From: Patescibacteria group bacterium
Lineage (GTDB): Bacteria > Patescibacteriota > Patescibacteriia > Patescibacteriales > UBA12465
Reading direction: 5' to 3'
Length of the DNA: 64,000 nucleotides
Assembly: GCA_022710685.1 (NCBI GenBank)
Contig: JAKLGM010000001.1
Span: 78,875-142,874, forward strand
Shown piece by piece: positions 18,204-26,185 of this stretch; position 1 is the first letter of the stretch; the number at the start of each line of letters is the position of its first letter. Both the position numbers and the translations under genes were made by a program. The notes under the pieces were generated by a model, which made no database searches, was not told the DNA's origin, and was given only the letters and a program-made list of their open reading frames with translations.

Positions 18204-18498
18204 AAAATCTGGGGAGGAATCGAAGACGACTATTTCTTCTTTTTTGCCACTTTTTTGGCCTTTTTCACCGGTTTTTTTGCAACTTTCTTTGCAACTTTCT
18301 TTGCCGGTTTCTTAGCCACTTTTTTCTTGGCAACTTTTTTCTTAGCAGGCATAGTTTTAGATTAAATTTGTTTTTAATGTCAGGGAAACCGACCTTATTT
18401 CCCCGTATTAATATACTAATAAAATATTAGTAGCTAATGCAGAAAAATAAAATTGTCGGTGCCAGCTAATAAAGAAAGAAGATTCCTCCCCAGGTTTT
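18204..18498 (-). repeat. Long-range inverted repeat enclosing a Lys/Ala-rich gene
   Basis: Bases 18204-18221 and 18481-18498 are inverted copies of each other with one mismatch (core CTGGGGAGGAATC / GATTCCTCCCCAG). A minus-strand transcript would pair its ends around the 40-aa coding region. Between the 5' arm and the ATG there is ACCGAC pairing with GTCGGT, overlapping a GGGAAA/TTTCCC hairpin, which permits a pseudoknot. The transcript may be structured or self-regulated. Confidence 0.6.
18230..18352 (-). CDS. Lys/Ala-rich histone H1-like mini-protein (40 aa)
   Basis: A 40-aa reading frame, starting MPAKKKVAKK, made almost only of Lys, Ala, Val and Pro in KKVAKK/KKPAKK repeats and ending KKKK. 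This resembles the C-terminal tails of H1-like bacterial proteins, which bind DNA or RNA through charge. It is strongly biased and ends cleanly at TAG. Nucleoid or RNA binding is an inference. It sits within an 18-nt inverted repeat. Confidence 0.65.
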   Translation of the reverse strand: MPAKKKVAKKKVAKKPAKKVAKKVAKKPVKKAKKVAKKKK

Positions 18499-18572
18499 AA
18501 AGAGCTTAGAAAAATATCTTACTTATATTTTAGCAAATTTTTAAAAACAATACAAGGAATTTTAGCAAATTT

Positions 18573-19052
18573 TTATTTTTCAGTGATGCTAATAAAAGCT
18601 TCATCGCCCACTTCTATACCATAGAGGTCTGTTAGACCGCCATTGATTTCTAAAACATAGTTGACTGGCACTAAAGATTCGTAGGTTTCCTTGGGATTTG
18701 GGCCTTCCGGTGTTAAATTAGAGTCAATTTTGACTATTCTATCATCGGCGATGAAAATAATGTCTAAAGGAAAGCGCATATTGCGCATGACAAAAGTCCG
18801 AGTTGCTTTATCTGGCCAAACAAACAACAGGCCGCAGTTTTTACAAAGCGAAGCTCGATCGGATAACCCGCGATATCGTTCTGAGTCGGTGGTCGCGGCT
18901 TCCACTTTTATCCTAATATTGCGGTCCAGGGCTACGTAATTGTTCCGGACCTTAAGCTGTTGGTTCATAAACAAGAAAAGAGCCACTATCGTTCCACCTA
19001 GAATCAGTCCGATGAGTAAATTTTTAGCATTGCTTTTATTGTTGTCTCCCAT
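18573..19052 (-). CDS. DUF192 family exported protein
   Basis: About 159 aa, starting MGDNNKSNAKNLLIG. An N-terminal transmembrane anchor (residues ~10-30) precedes a DUF192 domain: RIKVEAATTDSERYRGLSDR, then NCGLLFVWPDKATRTFVMRNM, PLDIIFIADD and a VLEINGG ending. This pattern is diagnostic of the family, whose biochemical function is unknown. The start lies 1 nt past the mgtA stop, so it is co-transcribed with mgtA. Confidence 0.9.
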   Translation of the reverse strand: MGDNNKSNAKNLLIGLILGGTIVALFLFMNQQLKVRNNYVALDRNIRIKVEAATTDSERYRGLSDRASLCKNCGLLFVWPDKATRTFVMRNMRFPLDIIFIADDRIVKIDSNLTPEGPNPKETYESLVPVNYVLEINGGLTDLYGIEVGDEAFISITEK

Positions 19053-19053
19053 A

Positions 19054-21579
19054 TTATTCGGTTTGATATATTTTTTTGAAAAATAATTGTTTGACTCCTT
19101 CAACTGTGAAGAGATAGACGGTCACGACTCCGAAGATGGTTAAAAATATTGGTATAGACAGAGGGCTAAAGCCGAAGAAGTGGCCGATAAAAGGCAGGGT
19201 CAATATTACGCCTAGCAACACAATTCCCAGGGTGCTAAAGAGGAGGTAGCGGCTAGGGCGAGATTGGATAAAAGGAATTTGGCGGGTGCGGATGATATAG
19301 ATTACAAAAATTTGGGTGGCCAAAGATTCGACAAACCAACCAGCCTGGAAAGTCGCCTCGTTGGTTTTAAAGACAAAGTAAAGCAAAACGAATGTCAGAA
19401 TATCAAAGATAGAGCTGATCGGGCCGAAGACAAACATGAAGCGGCGGATCATTTTTATATCCCAGTGTTTGGGTTTGCGCAAATATTCTTCATCCACATT
19501 GTCGGAAGGAATTGATAGTTGCGAAGTGTCGTAGAGAAAGTTGTTCAATAAGATTTGTCCGGGCAACATTGGGAAGAAAGGTAAGAAGAGGGAAGCCCCG
19601 ATCAATGAAAACATATTGCCGAAGTTAGAGCTAAGACCCATCATAATATATTTCATGGTATTGCCGAAAGTTTTTCGGCCTTCCAATACTCCTTCCATTA
19701 ATTCTTGCAAGCCTTTTTTCATTAAGATGATATCGGCTGTTTCTTTAGCAACATCAACAGCATTATCAACGGAGATGCCGACATCAGCCATCTTCAACGA
19801 TGGCGCATCGTTAACGCCGTCGCCTAAGTAGCCGACGACCGATCCGCCTTGGCGTAACACTTCTATTACTTTTTCTTTTTGCATGGGCGAGAAACGGGCG
19901 AAGATATTATTTTCTCTTGCCTTGAGCAACATTTCTTCATGGCTCATGCTGTTAGTATCAAAATCTTCGCCGGTGATAATGCCCTTGACCGCAATCTTCA
20001 GGTCGTCACAAACTTTTTTAGCCACTAGCGGACTATCGCCGGTGATAATCTTGATTTCAACGCCATGGCTAGCCATGAAGGCGACGGTAGTCTTGGCGCT
20101 GGTTTTGGGCGGATCATAGAAAGCGATGAAGCCGGTTAAGGTCATTTGGCTTTCATCCTGGCAGTTATATTTTTGTTGTTCTACGGCCAGGGCTTTTTCG
20201 GCGATAGCTAAGACGCGGAAGCCATCACGGCTTAGATTGTCATATAATTCTTTGGCTTTTTTTAGCCCCTCGTCTTTAAATGGTATTTTTTGGGAGTCGG
20301 ATTTTAATTCAGAACAGATTTTGAAAATCTCTTCTGGCGCGCCTTTTGTCACCATATTTAAGCTTTCTTTACTTCGGTAAACGATAGATGAGCGGCGGCG
20401 CATAAAATCATAGGGGATTTCATCAATTTTCTGGCAGCCGTCAATTTTCAGAGTTTTGAAGTCCAGAATAGCTTTGTCTAACAAGCTTTTAATGCCGGTT
20501 TCAAAGAAACCGTTAATATAGGCTGAGCGTAAGACGGCGTCATCACTTCCTCCGGTAATATTCACATATTTAACTACTGTAATTTTGTCTTGAGTTAGGG
20601 TTCCGGTTTTATCAGTGCAAAGAATATCCATGCTGCCGAAATCTGGGATGGCGTTTAATCTTTTGACTATAACGCCTTTTTTTGACATCTTGATTGACCC
20701 CCGGGACATATTGACGCTCATAATCATCGGTAAAAGTTCGGGGGTGACGCCGACAGCGACGGCGATAGAAAAAATGACTGATTCAATTATGTCTTTGTGC
20801 TGTAGCGCGTTTATCAAGAAAATAACCAGCACGATAAATATGATAACTTTGATTATCAGATAGCCAAAATTTTTAATACCTAATTCAAAAGCGTTAGTTT
20901 CGTGTCGGCTATTCAGTTTTTCTGCAATTTTTCCATATTCAGTGTGAACTCCGGTTTTGACTGTTAGATAGCGGGCAAAGCCAGAAATAACGTTAGTGCC
21001 GGAAAAAAGATAATCGGATTTTGGATTAGTCGGTGATTTTTCTACCGGGAAGCTTTCGCCGGTCAACACCGACTCATTGACGAAAAAGTCATCAGCTTCC
21101 AACAGGCAACCGTCGGTTGGTACAACATCGCCGGCCGAAAGGAGAACGATGTCGCCTGGGACTATCTGCTTACTATCAATTTCAATTTCCTTGCCTTGGC
21201 TTAAAATCAGGCTCTTGAGGGCTAATTTTTTCGCAATTTTTTCCGCTGCCTTAGAGGATTTGTGCTCCTGGTAGAAATTAAGGATGACGCTTAAAAAAAC
21301 CATCATAAAAATAATGATGGCGCTACGGTAAGAGCCGGTAGCTCCGGAAAAGATCGCAGCAATGATCAGGATTAGTATCAGCGGGTTTTTGAAATAAGAG
21401 AGAAAGCGCAACAGCCAAGAGATATCTTTTTTGTGAGAGATATCATTTGCCCCCAATTCTATTAAGCGCTTTTTACGTTCGATTTCGCTTAGCCCAGCTG
21501 GGCCGGATTCTAATATTGAAAAAAGCTGTTTTGGCTCAAGTTCGCGATAGTCAGTCGCGGCATTATATTTTTCTAACAT
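19054..21579 (-). CDS. mgtA: Magnesium-transporting P-type ATPase (MgtA/MgtB type)
   Basis: An 841-aa membrane ATPase. Features in order: an N-terminal cation-ATPase domain (GLSEIERKKRL), actuator loop VLTGESFPVEKS, TM4 with VAVGVTPELLPMIM, phosphorylation motif DKTGTLT (Asp about 323), and hinge GYLGDGVNDAPSLKMADVGISVD. The C-terminal six-TM block has NNFLYDTSQLSIP, a hallmark of MgtA/MgtB type IIIB pumps. It imports Mg2+ by ATP hydrolysis. A TGCTATAAT extended -10 lies just upstream; its short leader leaves little room for an Mg2+ riboswitch. Confidence 0.93.
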   Translation of the reverse strand: MLEKYNAATDYRELEPKQLFSILESGPAGLSEIERKKRLIELGANDISHKKDISWLLRFLSYFKNPLILILIIAAIFSGATGSYRSAIIIFMMVFLSVILNFYQEHKSSKAAEKIAKKLALKSLILSQGKEIEIDSKQIVPGDIVLLSAGDVVPTDGCLLEADDFFVNESVLTGESFPVEKSPTNPKSDYLFSGTNVISGFARYLTVKTGVHTEYGKIAEKLNSRHETNAFELGIKNFGYLIIKVIIFIVLVIFLINALQHKDIIESVIFSIAVAVGVTPELLPMIMSVNMSRGSIKMSKKGVIVKRLNAIPDFGSMDILCTDKTGTLTQDKITVVKYVNITGGSDDAVLRSAYINGFFETGIKSLLDKAILDFKTLKIDGCQKIDEIPYDFMRRRSSIVYRSKESLNMVTKGAPEEIFKICSELKSDSQKIPFKDEGLKKAKELYDNLSRDGFRVLAIAEKALAVEQQKYNCQDESQMTLTGFIAFYDPPKTSAKTTVAFMASHGVEIKIITGDSPLVAKKVCDDLKIAVKGIITGEDFDTNSMSHEEMLLKARENNIFARFSPMQKEKVIEVLRQGGSVVGYLGDGVNDAPSLKMADVGISVDNAVDVAKETADIILMKKGLQELMEGVLEGRKTFGNTMKYIMMGLSSNFGNMFSLIGASLFLPFFPMLPGQILLNNFLYDTSQLSIPSDNVDEEYLRKPKHWDIKMIRRFMFVFGPISSIFDILTFVLLYFVFKTNEATFQAGWFVESLATQIFVIYIIRTRQIPFIQSRPSRYLLFSTLGIVLLGVILTLPFIGHFFGFSPLSIPIFLTIFGVVTVYLFTVEGVKQLFFKKIYQTE

Positions 21580-21663
21580 ATAATATTAGTGGGTTATACC
21601 TAATATTATAGCATATAATAGGATAAAATTAGAGCTATTTTAATTTTTTTGAAAACTGGCAGA

Positions 21664-21701
21664 AAATTAAAAATCCCGCTTGGTAGCGGGATTTTTAATT
21701 T
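21664..21701 (-). terminator. Intrinsic terminator
   Basis: A long stem centred on ATCCCGC / GCGGGAT with A/T-rich extensions. It overlaps the stop codon of the minus-strand SdpI-like gene. Confidence 0.8.
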
Positions 21702-22434
21702 ATTTAGATTTTTTGATTTTTTTGGGGAGGGCTTTGGTGGCTACTTTTTTGGCGGGAGTTTTAGGGGTAGCCGCCGCGGCACATTGGCGGCTATATAAGA
21801 GGTAGGAATAAATGAATGTCCCCAGGATTAATGCGACAGCTCCGGCCATAAACAGGCCAGCGCCTAGTATTGGATTGAGATAAGGGGTGATGATAATTAT
21901 AACGCCGAAGGTTATCATTGACCAGGAGCCGAAGATTTGGGTTTTTTCCCAAACATAAGGGGAGGACAGTGCCCAGGGGGTACGGACGCCGACAAACCAG
22001 TTTTGTTTTATCTTTCTCATGTAAAACCCGATAATCATAAGCAAGACTCCAATAATAGTTGCTACGGCCATCCCAACATTGATGGCAAATCCCAGATTAT
22101 AGGCGGTTGTGATTAAAAATATTAGCGATAAAGCAGCCACAAAGAGTCCCTTGAAGATGTGATAGGCGGAGGCAAATTTTTCATAATTTTCTTTCCTTGG
22201 ATCCATGATTGGCATTACTAGCATTAAGGCATAGATGAGAATTATCAGCAAAGGGAAGAAAATGCCCTGGAAAGTTCGGGACGTCCAGCCATCGGCCTGG
22301 CCGGAAAAGTTCCAGTGGCTGACAATTGTATCCGGCAGGTAATTATAGAAACACAGGACGGTAGCGACTGTGATGGTGATAAACAACAGCGGGATGATTT
22401 CAGTCTGCAGAGTTAGCTTGAGAGGCATTTTCAT
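21700..22434 (-). CDS. DUF1648/SdpI-family membrane protein
   Basis: A 244-aa protein with about six TM helices. The DUF1648 segment (LPDTIVSHWNFSGQADGWTSR) is followed by the SdpI-type domain with NWFVGVRTPWALSSPYVWEKTQ. In Bacillus, SdpI is an immunity and signalling protein for the SdpC toxin; elsewhere the role is unknown. The C-terminus ends in a Lys/Ala/Pro tail (TPKTPAKKVATKALPKK) like the tiny basic proteins in this window. That tail is an odd addition and may contact nucleic acid or phospholipid. Confidence 0.88.
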   Translation of the reverse strand: MKMPLKLTLQTEIIPLLFITITVATVLCFYNYLPDTIVSHWNFSGQADGWTSRTFQGIFFPLLIILIYALMLVMPIMDPRKENYEKFASAYHIFKGLFVAALSLIFLITTAYNLGFAINVGMAVATIIGVLLMIIGFYMRKIKQNWFVGVRTPWALSSPYVWEKTQIFGSWSMITFGVIIIITPYLNPILGAGLFMAGAVALILGTFIYSYLLYSRQCAAAATPKTPAKKVATKALPKKIKKSK

Positions 22435-22468
22435 AGTAAAGTTTAGATTTATTTATTATTATTTTGAT

Positions 22469-22477
22469 ATTATAGCA
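22469..22477 (-). promoter_or_regulatory. Extended -10 promoter of the SdpI-like gene
   Basis: TGCTATAAT on the minus strand, about 35 nt upstream of the start at 22434, in the gap after rlmI. No clear -35. Confidence 0.5.
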
Positions 22478-22504
22478 TAAAATTTTCCGCTTCAAAAGCT
22501 GGCT

Positions 22505-23683
22505 TTAGGAAACGCGCAAAAACAAGCATTTTAAATACTCGCTCTCTTGAAAGGCAATTAATTCCAAATGATCTAAGCCGTGAGTGTGGGTTTCTAAAAT
22601 TTGTAGATTGCGCTGGGCGCGATTACCGGCTTCGGTGATCACATAGCGGAATTCGTTTAACGTTAAATGGGCCGAGCAAGAACAGCTAACTAAAATTCCA
22701 TCTTCTTTGGTAGCGCGCAGCCCCATTTCATTGATAGAGCGATAGCCGCTGATGCCTTCTTTTTTCTTGTGGCGATTTTTAATGAAGGCTGGGGGATCAA
22801 GCACGACGACATCGTACTCCCAGGGCAGGACTTCGCGCAGATATTGTTTGACGTCGGCCACCACGAATTTGTGCTTGCTCGGGTTTATCCCGTTTAGCTT
22901 AAAATTCGCCTTAGCTAATTCAATAGCGCTGGCGGAAATATCCACGCTAGTTACTTCTTTGGCTCCGGCCAGAGCCGCATAAACTGAGAAACCACCAGAA
23001 TAGGAAAAGCAGTTCAAAACTTTTTTGCCGGCGCAGTATTTAGCCAGGGCTTGGCGCTTGTCTCTTTGGTCTAAAAAGAACCCGGTTTTTTGGCCGCCCT
23101 TGATATCTACCAAAAATTTGTGGCCGTTCTCTTTTATCTCTACCGTATCCGGGATTATGCCGTCAATCGGGCCGACTTGAGGTTCGGCTCCTTCGGTTTT
23201 GCGATAAAGGGCATCAGAGCGTTCATAGATGCCTTTAGGTTTCATTATTTTTATTAGGGCCGAGATAATATCGGGTTTATATTTTTCTATGCCCTTGGTA
23301 TGGAATTGGACGCAAAGATAGTTGGCATATTTGTCTACGATTAGTCCAGGTAACCAGTCATTCTCGCTGTTTATCAAGCGATAGGAGTCAGTCTTGCTTG
23401 GTGTCAGATATTCTTGGCGTAGCTTGTAGGCCTTCTCTACGCGGCGCAAGAAAAAATCTTCGTCAATTATTTCTTCCGGGTCGTAGCTCCAGATCCGGAC
23501 GGCAATCTGGGAGTAGGAGTTGAAGTAGCCTTGGGCTAGGAATTGTTTGGCTTCATCGATTAGTTTTACCGGAGTACCATTTTCTATTTTGTCCGGGATT
23601 TGCTTTAGGCCGCCGGAAAATACCCAGGGATGCCGTCCCAGGATTGGGCCCCGGCGATTATTTTTGACAGTTAAGGTTAGCAT
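22505..23683 (-). CDS. rlmI: 23S rRNA (cytosine) methyltransferase, RlmI family
   Basis: A 392-aa protein. An N-terminal PUA domain (residues 1-~75, GRHPWVFSGGLKQI) leads to a Rossmann methyltransferase with KTGFFLDQRDKR, VLNCFSYSGGFSVYAALAGA (SAM-binding motif I), VTSVDIS, and the catalytic region VVLDPPAFIKN. A SCSCSAH loop follows. RlmI methylates C1962 of E. coli 23S rRNA to m5C. Length and motif order match; the exact target is inferred from the family. It is divergent from truB, another RNA-modification gene. Confidence 0.92.
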   Translation of the reverse strand: MLTLTVKNNRRGPILGRHPWVFSGGLKQIPDKIENGTPVKLIDEAKQFLAQGYFNSYSQIAVRIWSYDPEEIIDEDFFLRRVEKAYKLRQEYLTPSKTDSYRLINSENDWLPGLIVDKYANYLCVQFHTKGIEKYKPDIISALIKIMKPKGIYERSDALYRKTEGAEPQVGPIDGIIPDTVEIKENGHKFLVDIKGGQKTGFFLDQRDKRQALAKYCAGKKVLNCFSYSGGFSVYAALAGAKEVTSVDISASAIELAKANFKLNGINPSKHKFVVADVKQYLREVLPWEYDVVVLDPPAFIKNRHKKKEGISGYRSINEMGLRATKEDGILVSCSCSAHLTLNEFRYVITEAGNRAQRNLQILETHTHGLDHLELIAFQESEYLKCLFLRVS

Positions 23684-23735
23684 AGGGGTTATCTTCTAAT
23701 TATGATATGATGGTATTATAACACATCACTAGACT

Positions 23736-24404
23736 ATGGCTAGCGGCTACATATTGATAGACAAACCGATAAAAATGAGTTCGCATGGGGTGGTTAATCG
23801 CCTGCGTCAATTGACTCATATTAAAAAAATTGGCCACGCCGGGACCTTGGATCCTTTGGCTACCGGCTTGATGCTTTTAGCTGTGGGACGAGAAGCAACA
23901 AAAAAGATAATTCAGTTTAGCCAGATGGACAAAGAGTATCTGGCCGATATCCAGTTAGGAGAAGAGACCGACACCTATGATCGCGAGGGCCGGGTCATTT
24001 CTAGCTATCAAGGAGAAAAGATAAAGAAAGGTGAGTTAGTTAAGGCTCTAGAAAATTTCTTAGGACCGCAGGAACAGCTCCCGCCAATGTATAGTGCCAA
24101 GAAGGTTGCCGGCCAGAAATTATATCACCTGGCGCGTCGGGGTAAAGACATTGAGCGCCCCAAACAGCAGGTGGTTATTTCTAATTTAGAGCTTTTGAGT
24201 TATAAATGGCCTCTGATAAAACTAAGAGTTAGTTGCTCTACGGGAACCTATATTCGGACATTAGCCTATGATTTAGGCCGTTTTTTGGGGACAGGAGCCT
24301 ATTTAGCCGGTTTGCGCCGGACCAAAATCGGCCCCTTTGCTATTGACCAAGCTGTAGAATTAGATAAAATAGGGGAGAGTGATTGGGAGAAACGTTTGTT
24401 TTGA
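23736..24404 (+). CDS. truB: tRNA pseudouridine(55) synthase TruB
   Basis: A 222-aa protein. It makes pseudouridine 55 in the T-loop of all tRNAs. The catalytic motif GHAGTLDPLATG has its Asp at about residue 39. LPPMYSAKKVAGQKLYHLAR and the CSTGTYIRTLAYDLG motif near residue 170 are diagnostic. It lacks the C-terminal PUA domain of longer homologues. Its TGA stop is followed with no gap by the first base of tRNA-Leu(CAG), so enzyme and substrate tRNA share a transcript. Confidence 0.95.
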   Translation: MASGYILIDKPIKMSSHGVVNRLRQLTHIKKIGHAGTLDPLATGLMLLAVGREATKKIIQFSQMDKEYLADIQLGEETDTYDREGRVISSYQGEKIKKGELVKALENFLGPQEQLPPMYSAKKVAGQKLYHLARRGKDIERPKQQVVISNLELLSYKWPLIKLRVSCSTGTYIRTLAYDLGRFLGTGAYLAGLRRTKIGPFAIDQAVELDKIGESDWEKRLF

Positions 24405-24488
24405 GCCGAAGTGGCGAAACTGGTAGACGCGCTAGCTTCAGGAGCTAGTCCTCGCAAGGGGGTGAGGGTTCGAGTCCCTCTTTCGGCA
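24405..24488 (+). tRNA. tRNA-Leu(CAG)
   Basis: The acceptor GCCGAAG pairs with the CTTTCGGC end. The anticodon arm CTAGC-TTCAGGA-GCTAG gives CAG. A long variable arm is present. The 3' sequence continues ACCA, so CCA is encoded here, unlike the other tRNAs in the window. It begins directly at the truB stop. Confidence 0.94.
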
Positions 24489-24495
24489 CCAATAA

Positions 24496-24519
24496 AAAAG
24501 ACGCTGTTTAGCGTCTTTT
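24496..24519. terminator. Terminator of truB/tRNA-Leu
   Basis: A 10-bp stem (AAAAGACGCT / AGCGTCTTTT) with a T run on each strand. It also serves the convergent gene at 24526. Confidence 0.85.
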
Positions 24520-24525
24520 ATTTTT

Positions 24526-24816
24526 TTATTGGAATAATGAATTGAGAGCCAGCATTCCGTTATGGAGGTTGGCTAAGCGCTCAACGTATTCTTTGCTTTT
24601 GGAATTTCCCGGGCAAGCCTTGAGGTCCAAAAACAAGCCATGCATTTTTTCCAGTCCGATAGTCAGGTTCGGGATATTCATTTCCCGCCCTAATTTTTCT
24701 ATCTCCTGGAAAGATCTTTCCGCTTGGTTCAGGTCTTTCGGTTGGCGGCATTCGCAGAGGAAGGTCAGAATCTTTTCCAATAAATCAAATCCGAGTTCGT
24801 CTTTATCCTTTTCCAT
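24526..24816 (-). CDS. Small helical hypothetical protein
   Basis: About 96 aa from the internal ATG at 24816 (MEKDKDELGFDLLEKIL); the longer frame adds an unlikely N-terminus. It is predicted nearly all helical, with two cysteines, and soluble. I do not recognise a family. Convergent with tRNA-Leu. Confidence 0.55.
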   Translation of the reverse strand: MEKDKDELGFDLLEKILTFLCECRQPKDLNQAERSFQEIEKLGREMNIPNLTIGLEKMHGLFLDLKACPGNSKSKEYVERLANLHNGMLALNSLFQ

Positions 24817-24891
24817 GGTATATATTTTTTTTAAGAACAGACTGAGATTAGCAAAGCTAGTGGCGGTTGTCAAATTAATAAAAATAAAAAG

Positions 24892-24919
24892 CCCCGTAAC
24901 TTCTGGTGAAATTACGGGG
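24892..24919 (-). terminator. Intrinsic terminator
   Basis: An 8-bp stem (CCCCGTAA / TTACGGGG) with a 12-nt loop and a U-rich tail on the minus strand, after the small membrane protein gene. Confidence 0.75.
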
Positions 24920-24937
24920 GGATCTATTAAAATAGAA

Positions 24938-25198
24938 TTAGCTATTTCTTTTTTCTAACTTTAGTATAGCTAAGTGTATTAACCTTGCCGGCAGCATCAT
25001 AATTACGCCGCAGCCGAGCATTACTCCAATTTGCTCTGAGTCTTTGACGTCAAAGCCGTAGACATTGAAATTCTCCTGATCAATCATTACAAAAGGAACA
25101 TCAATTCCTAGGTAGAGCTCAATCGGGGGCAGAAGACAGGCGATTAATAAAATAACTGAGAAAATTAAAGCGACAATCCAAAAAGCTTTCATAGCCAA
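24938..25198 (-). CDS. Small two-TM membrane protein
   Basis: An 86-aa protein with hydrophobic helices at about residues 5-27 and 57-77. An acidic extracytoplasmic-type loop lies between them (MIDQENFNVYGFDVKDSEQ). Family unknown. It is a single gene with its own terminator. Confidence 0.6.
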   Translation of the reverse strand: MAMKAFWIVALIFSVILLIACLLPPIELYLGIDVPFVMIDQENFNVYGFDVKDSEQIGVMLGCGVIMMLPARLIHLAILKLEKRNS

Positions 25199-25301
25199 TC
25201 GTGTTTGAGGGTTAATAATTATTAAGGTTCAGTGAAAAAATGCTAGCATATAAATATAAATGTGTCAATAGGTTATATTGTCTAAACTCAATTTATCTAA
25301 G

Positions 25302-25330
25302 AAAAAACAAGCTTTTTGAGCTCGTTTTTT
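25302..25330 (-). terminator. Terminator of tRNA-His
   Basis: AAAAAAC and AGCT pair with AGCT and GTTTTTT across one mismatch, immediately 3' of tRNA-His on the minus strand. Confidence 0.6.
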
Positions 25331-25340
25331 CTTTCCAGTG

Positions 25341-25412
25341 GGTGCCTACTGGGAGTTGAACCCAGACTAACGGGACCACAACCCGTCGTTCTACCGCTAA
25401 ACCATAGGCACC
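25341..25412 (-). tRNA. tRNA-His(GTG)
   Basis: The acceptor GTGCCTA pairs with TAGGCAC. The histidine-specific extra G(-1) opposite C73 is encoded. The anticodon arm ACGGG-TTGTGGT-CCCGT gives GTG. Confidence 0.95.
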
Positions 25413-25426
25413 ATACTATATAAATT

Positions 25427-25954
25427 CTATAACTGATAAAAATAAATTTTGTTACCGCCTACTTCCAGTGTTTTATGCCAGGGCAGATTGGGGATGGAAA
25501 ATAGATAGCTGACAACAATAGTTCCGGGCCGGCATTCTTTTTGGATTTTTTCTGATAATCTAACCATCATGTCCGGTGCTAAGTAGCAGTAAATTAGGGC
25601 GGCGCGACTGAGATTGGTTTTGAATAAATCTTCCCGGCGCAAGTCAATCTTACTCTTGGCTTTGGTTAGGCGGATTTTTGTTAGAAGGTAAGGAAACCAG
25701 GAATATTCAACGCCGATCAATTTGGCTTGGGGGTATTTGGCTTCCAGTCCGCGCAAGAATTTAGCTGTACCCGCCCCCAACTCATAGACCTCTTGGTCTT
25801 TAGTTAATTTGATGTCATTGATTATCGTGGCGATGACTTCAGGCTTAGCGCTGAAGAATGGGGCGAAACCACGGAAGACAATATTGAAAAAATTAATGGC
25901 AGCTAAAACCACAATTACCAAGAGAACTAACTCTAGGATCATTAAAAATATCAT
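25427..25954 (-). CDS. Membrane-anchored class I methyltransferase-like protein
   Basis: A 175-aa protein. Residues 1-25 form a TM helix (FLMILELVLLVIVVLAAINF). The remainder has a class I methyltransferase core: KDQEVYELGAGTAKFLRGL (motif I), LIGVEYS (acidic end of beta 2), LRREDLF (motif II region) and GTIVVSYLFSIPN. The substrate may be membrane-associated. It is short and lacks a clear substrate domain. A 29-aa Cys/Lys-rich frame ends 17 nt upstream, and tRNA-His follows. Confidence 0.75.
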   Translation of the reverse strand: MIFLMILELVLLVIVVLAAINFFNIVFRGFAPFFSAKPEVIATIINDIKLTKDQEVYELGAGTAKFLRGLEAKYPQAKLIGVEYSWFPYLLTKIRLTKAKSKIDLRREDLFKTNLSRAALIYCYLAPDMMVRLSEKIQKECRPGTIVVSYLFSIPNLPWHKTLEVGGNKIYFYQL

Positions 25955-25971
25955 ATTTTTGTTATCCGCTC

Positions 25972-26061
25972 CTAGCGCTTCTTAGAGCAGCAAGCGCAAC
26001 AGCTGGATTTTTTAGCCGCCGGTTTTTTGGCGGTCTTTTTTGGACTAGTTTTCTTGAACAT
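25972..26061 (-). CDS. 29-aa Lys-rich mini-protein with CCACC cluster
   Basis: A short frame starting MFKKTSPKKTAKKPAAKKSS, followed by CCACCSKKR and stop. The AKKPAAKK repeats match the 40-aa protein at 18230 and the tail of the SdpI-like protein. The four cysteines could bind a metal. It lies 17 nt upstream of the methyltransferase-like gene, between it and tRNA-Arg, and looks like the first gene of that unit. Expression is unproven. Confidence 0.45.
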   Translation of the reverse strand: MFKKTSPKKTAKKPAAKKSSCCACCSKKR

Positions 26062-26085
26062 ATTTTTACATTATTGAAATCCTTG

Positions 26086-26157
26086 TACGCCCGGTAGGAA
26101 TCGAACCTACGTAACCAGCTTAGAAGGCTGGTGTTCTATCCATTGAACTACGGGCGC
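26086..26157 (-). tRNA. tRNA-Arg(TCT)
   Basis: The acceptor GCGCCCG pairs with CGGGCGT. The anticodon arm CCAGC-CTTCTAA-GCTGG gives TCT. The T-arm is GTAGG/CCTAC. No encoded CCA. Confidence 0.94.
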
Positions 26158-26185
26158 ATGCTTGACTAATTTATCAGAAACGCCC

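Noticed and set aside
18204..18498. tmRNA at the Lys/Ala-rich gene
   Set aside because: TTCGATTC near the 3' arm looks like a T-loop, but no T-stem or separate acceptor stem can be drawn; the arms pair directly with each other.
21580..21640. Mg2+ riboswitch (M-box) before mgtA
   Set aside because: The promoter-to-start distance is only about 35 nt, too short for an M-box, and no matching sequence is present.
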